NCBI GenBank assembly: GCA_903921135.1
Contig: CAIXOY010000336.1
Coordinates: 1 to 6,072 of the forward strand
Reading direction: 5' to 3'
Length of the DNA: 6,072 bases
Source: an uncultured Gammaproteobacteria bacterium
GTDB lineage: Bacteria; Pseudomonadota; Gammaproteobacteria; Pseudomonadales; UBA5518
Shown: positions 5,055 to 6,072 of the stretch, piece after piece
Numbering within the stretch: the first letter of the stretch is position 1
How the letters are laid out: each line of letters opens with the position of its first letter
Translations under genes and position numbers: made by a program
Notes under the pieces: generated by a model
Databases searched by the model: none
What the model saw: the letters and a program-made list of their open reading frames with translations, nothing else
Told to the model about the DNA's origin: nothing

Positions 5055-6072
5055 TCAGCCCGGTCTTTCCTCCGCTGTGTCGTCGGCGATCCATGTCTTC
5101 TGCAGCCATCGCAACCCGGCGAGCGACTGCAGCCCGGCTGCACTCACCCCGGAACCCGTGATGCGCAGGCGTTCGAGATTCCCGAGGCCCGCGAGGGCGG
5201 GCACGCCAGCGTCGCTCACGGCGGTGTCGGCCAGGCCCAGCCGCTCCAGCGTACCCAGCGTCCCGATCACTCGGAGCGCCTCGTCGTCGACCTGTGTTCC
5301 CGAGAGATCCAGCACCCGCAGCGCCGGGAAACCAATGAGCCCCGTGCCGCGCACCGCAGTGCCGGAAAGGAACAGGTTGGTGAGGTGCGGACAGGCACGC
5401 AGATGCTCGAGGCCTGCGTCGGTGACAGCGGTGCCGCGCAGATCGAGTAGGCCTAGCGAAACAGTGCCTGCAAGCGCCGCGAGAGCCGCATCGCTCACGC
5501 GGCAACGTGCCATATCGAGCACCCGAAGCGCAGGCAGCGTGGCGATCGTCGCAACACCTTCATCACCCATGCCGGTGTCTGCGAGGTACAACACCTCGAG
5601 CGCGCGCAGGCACGCGAGAGCACGTGCGCCGGCATCTGTCAGCGCGCAGCCGCTCAGGAAAAGCACGCTCACCGATGTCAGCCCGGACAGGGCTTCCAGG
5701 CTGCGGTCATCGACGGACCGTGCCGGCAACTGCAGCAGCCTGAGCCCTGTGAGCGGCGCGAGTGCCTCGATGCTGCGCGGCCCCAGACGCGTTCCCCAGA
5801 GCCGCAGTTCGCGCAGCCCCCGCATGCGCCCCAGCGCCGCTCCTGCCGCGGGCTCCAGCGGCGTGTCGCGCAGATCGAGGGTTTGAAGCCGCGGCAGCGT
5901 TGCAAGGCTTTCCAATGTCGGCGCGGAAACCGGCGTGGCCCGCAGCCCGAGTTCTTCCAGCGATTCCATGCCCGATAGCGCAGCCAGGCCGTCCTGCGCG
6001 CATCGGAGCCGGCTGGCGATCAGCCTGCGCAGTCGCAGCCCGCGTGCGATCTCTTTCAGCCCCTCGCCCGAG
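5055..6072 (-). CDS. leucine-rich-repeat protein, N-terminus beyond the right edge
   Basis: The minus-strand frame is open from the window edge to a TGA at 5055-5057, giving 338 visible residues. A Met codon at 5969 lies inside the repeat array, so it is not the start. The sequence is almost wholly LRR units of the form xLxxLxLxxTxVtDaGLxxLaxLx, 24 residues each, resembling the cysteine-containing/AMN1-like or planctomycete-type bacterial LRRs. At least thirteen units are visible; the tail after them is 17 residues ending IADDTAEERPG, with no anchor or transmembrane segment. LRR arrays form curved solenoids that bind proteins. Localisation cannot be told because the N-terminus, where a signal peptide, kinase or other domain would be, is missing. 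No enzymatic motif is visible, so no specific function is assigned. Confidence 0.88.
   Translation of the reverse strand, partial: SGEGLKEIARGLRLRRLIASRLRCAQDGLAALSGMESLEELGLRATPVSAPTLESLATLPRLQTLDLRDTPLEPAAGAALGRMRGLRELRLWGTRLGPRSIEALAPLTGLRLLQLPARSVDDRSLEALSGLTSVSVLFLSGCALTDAGARALACLRALEVLYLADTGMGDEGVATIATLPALRVLDMARCRVSDAALAALAGTVSLGLLDLRGTAVTDAGLEHLRACPHLTNLFLSGTAVRGTGLIGFPALRVLDLSGTQVDDEALRVIGTLGTLERLGLADTAVSDAGVPALAGLGNLERLRITGSGVSAAGLQSLAGLRWLQKTWIADDTAEERPG
5108..6047 (-). repeat. tandem array of 13 LRR-coding units (72 bp each, one of 63 bp)
   Basis: Unit boundaries follow the LxxLxL core. Twelve visible units encode 24 residues, for example SVSVLFLSGCALTDAGARAL onward and TLERLGLADTAVSDAGVPAL onward. 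One unit, HLTNLFLSGTAVRGTGLIGF plus Pro, encodes only 21, having lost three residues of the helical side. Its codons are about 5325-5387. The units are diverged in DNA, so this is an old protein repeat rather than a recent tandem duplication. More units may continue to the right. Confidence 0.8.

Noticed and set aside
4954..5505. Minus-strand frame overlapping the LRR 3' end and the convergent gap
   Set aside because: It overlaps the LRR gene in another frame on the same strand, is Arg/His/Ala-rich and has no domain. Only its last 20 or so codons lie outside the gene.
4819..5886. Plus-strand frame opposite the LRR gene
   Set aside because: Its Ser/Arg-rich, periodic translation simply mirrors the LRR-coding repeats on the other strand.
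5108..6047. Regular about 72-bp periodicity suggesting a CRISPR or satellite array
   Set aside because: The period equals 24 codons, the units diverge in DNA and they translate as LRRs, so it is protein repeat structure.

Overview
The window is dense, GC-rich bacterial DNA. Its outer-membrane lipoprotein with a DUF3833 domain, its MipA/OmpV-type barrel protein and its meta-cleavage enzymes point to a Gram-negative proteobacterium. A marine or environmental gammaproteobacterium is my best guess, but no marker gene fixes the taxon. No tRNA, rRNA, CRISPR array, transposase or phage gene is visible.

Left part (1-2904, all minus strand). Read in the direction of transcription, this is a DUF3833 lipoprotein, then a 2-hydroxymuconate/2-aminomuconate-6-semialdehyde dehydrogenase, then a 4-oxalocrotonate decarboxylase-like enzyme that runs off the left edge only a few codons before its expected end. 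The two enzymes overlap by 16 nt. They are consecutive-type steps of the lower meta-cleavage pathway for catechols, or of the 2-aminomuconate pathway (aminophenol, nitrobenzoate or kynurenine breakdown). The rest of the pathway (ring-cleavage dioxygenase, tautomerase or deaminase, hydratase, aldolase, acetaldehyde dehydrogenase) probably lies left of the window.

Middle part (2905-4963). A MipA/OmpV-family outer-membrane protein (minus) is transcribed away from a four-helix membrane protein with a C-terminal LytTR DNA-binding domain (plus). Their 176-bp shared control region holds a perfect 12-bp inverted repeat whose 12-bp spacer contains a TATACT box. This is the most regulator-like structure in the window. 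The simplest reading is a membrane-bound LytTR regulator paired with an envelope protein, but that link is inferred. Downstream of the MipA gene lies a strong bulged hairpin.

Right part (4964-6072). A 91-bp convergent gap separates the LytTR gene from a long leucine-rich-repeat protein (minus), whose N-terminus lies beyond the right edge. At least thirteen tandem LRR units are visible, all 24 residues except one of 21. An imperfect 36-bp direct repeat (28/36 identical) occurs 3' of both the MipA gene and the LRR gene.

No gap between genes exceeds 300 bases. The window looks like ordinary chromosome with a catabolic operon end, an envelope/regulator pair and a repeat protein. I do not see a clearly novel multi-gene system.
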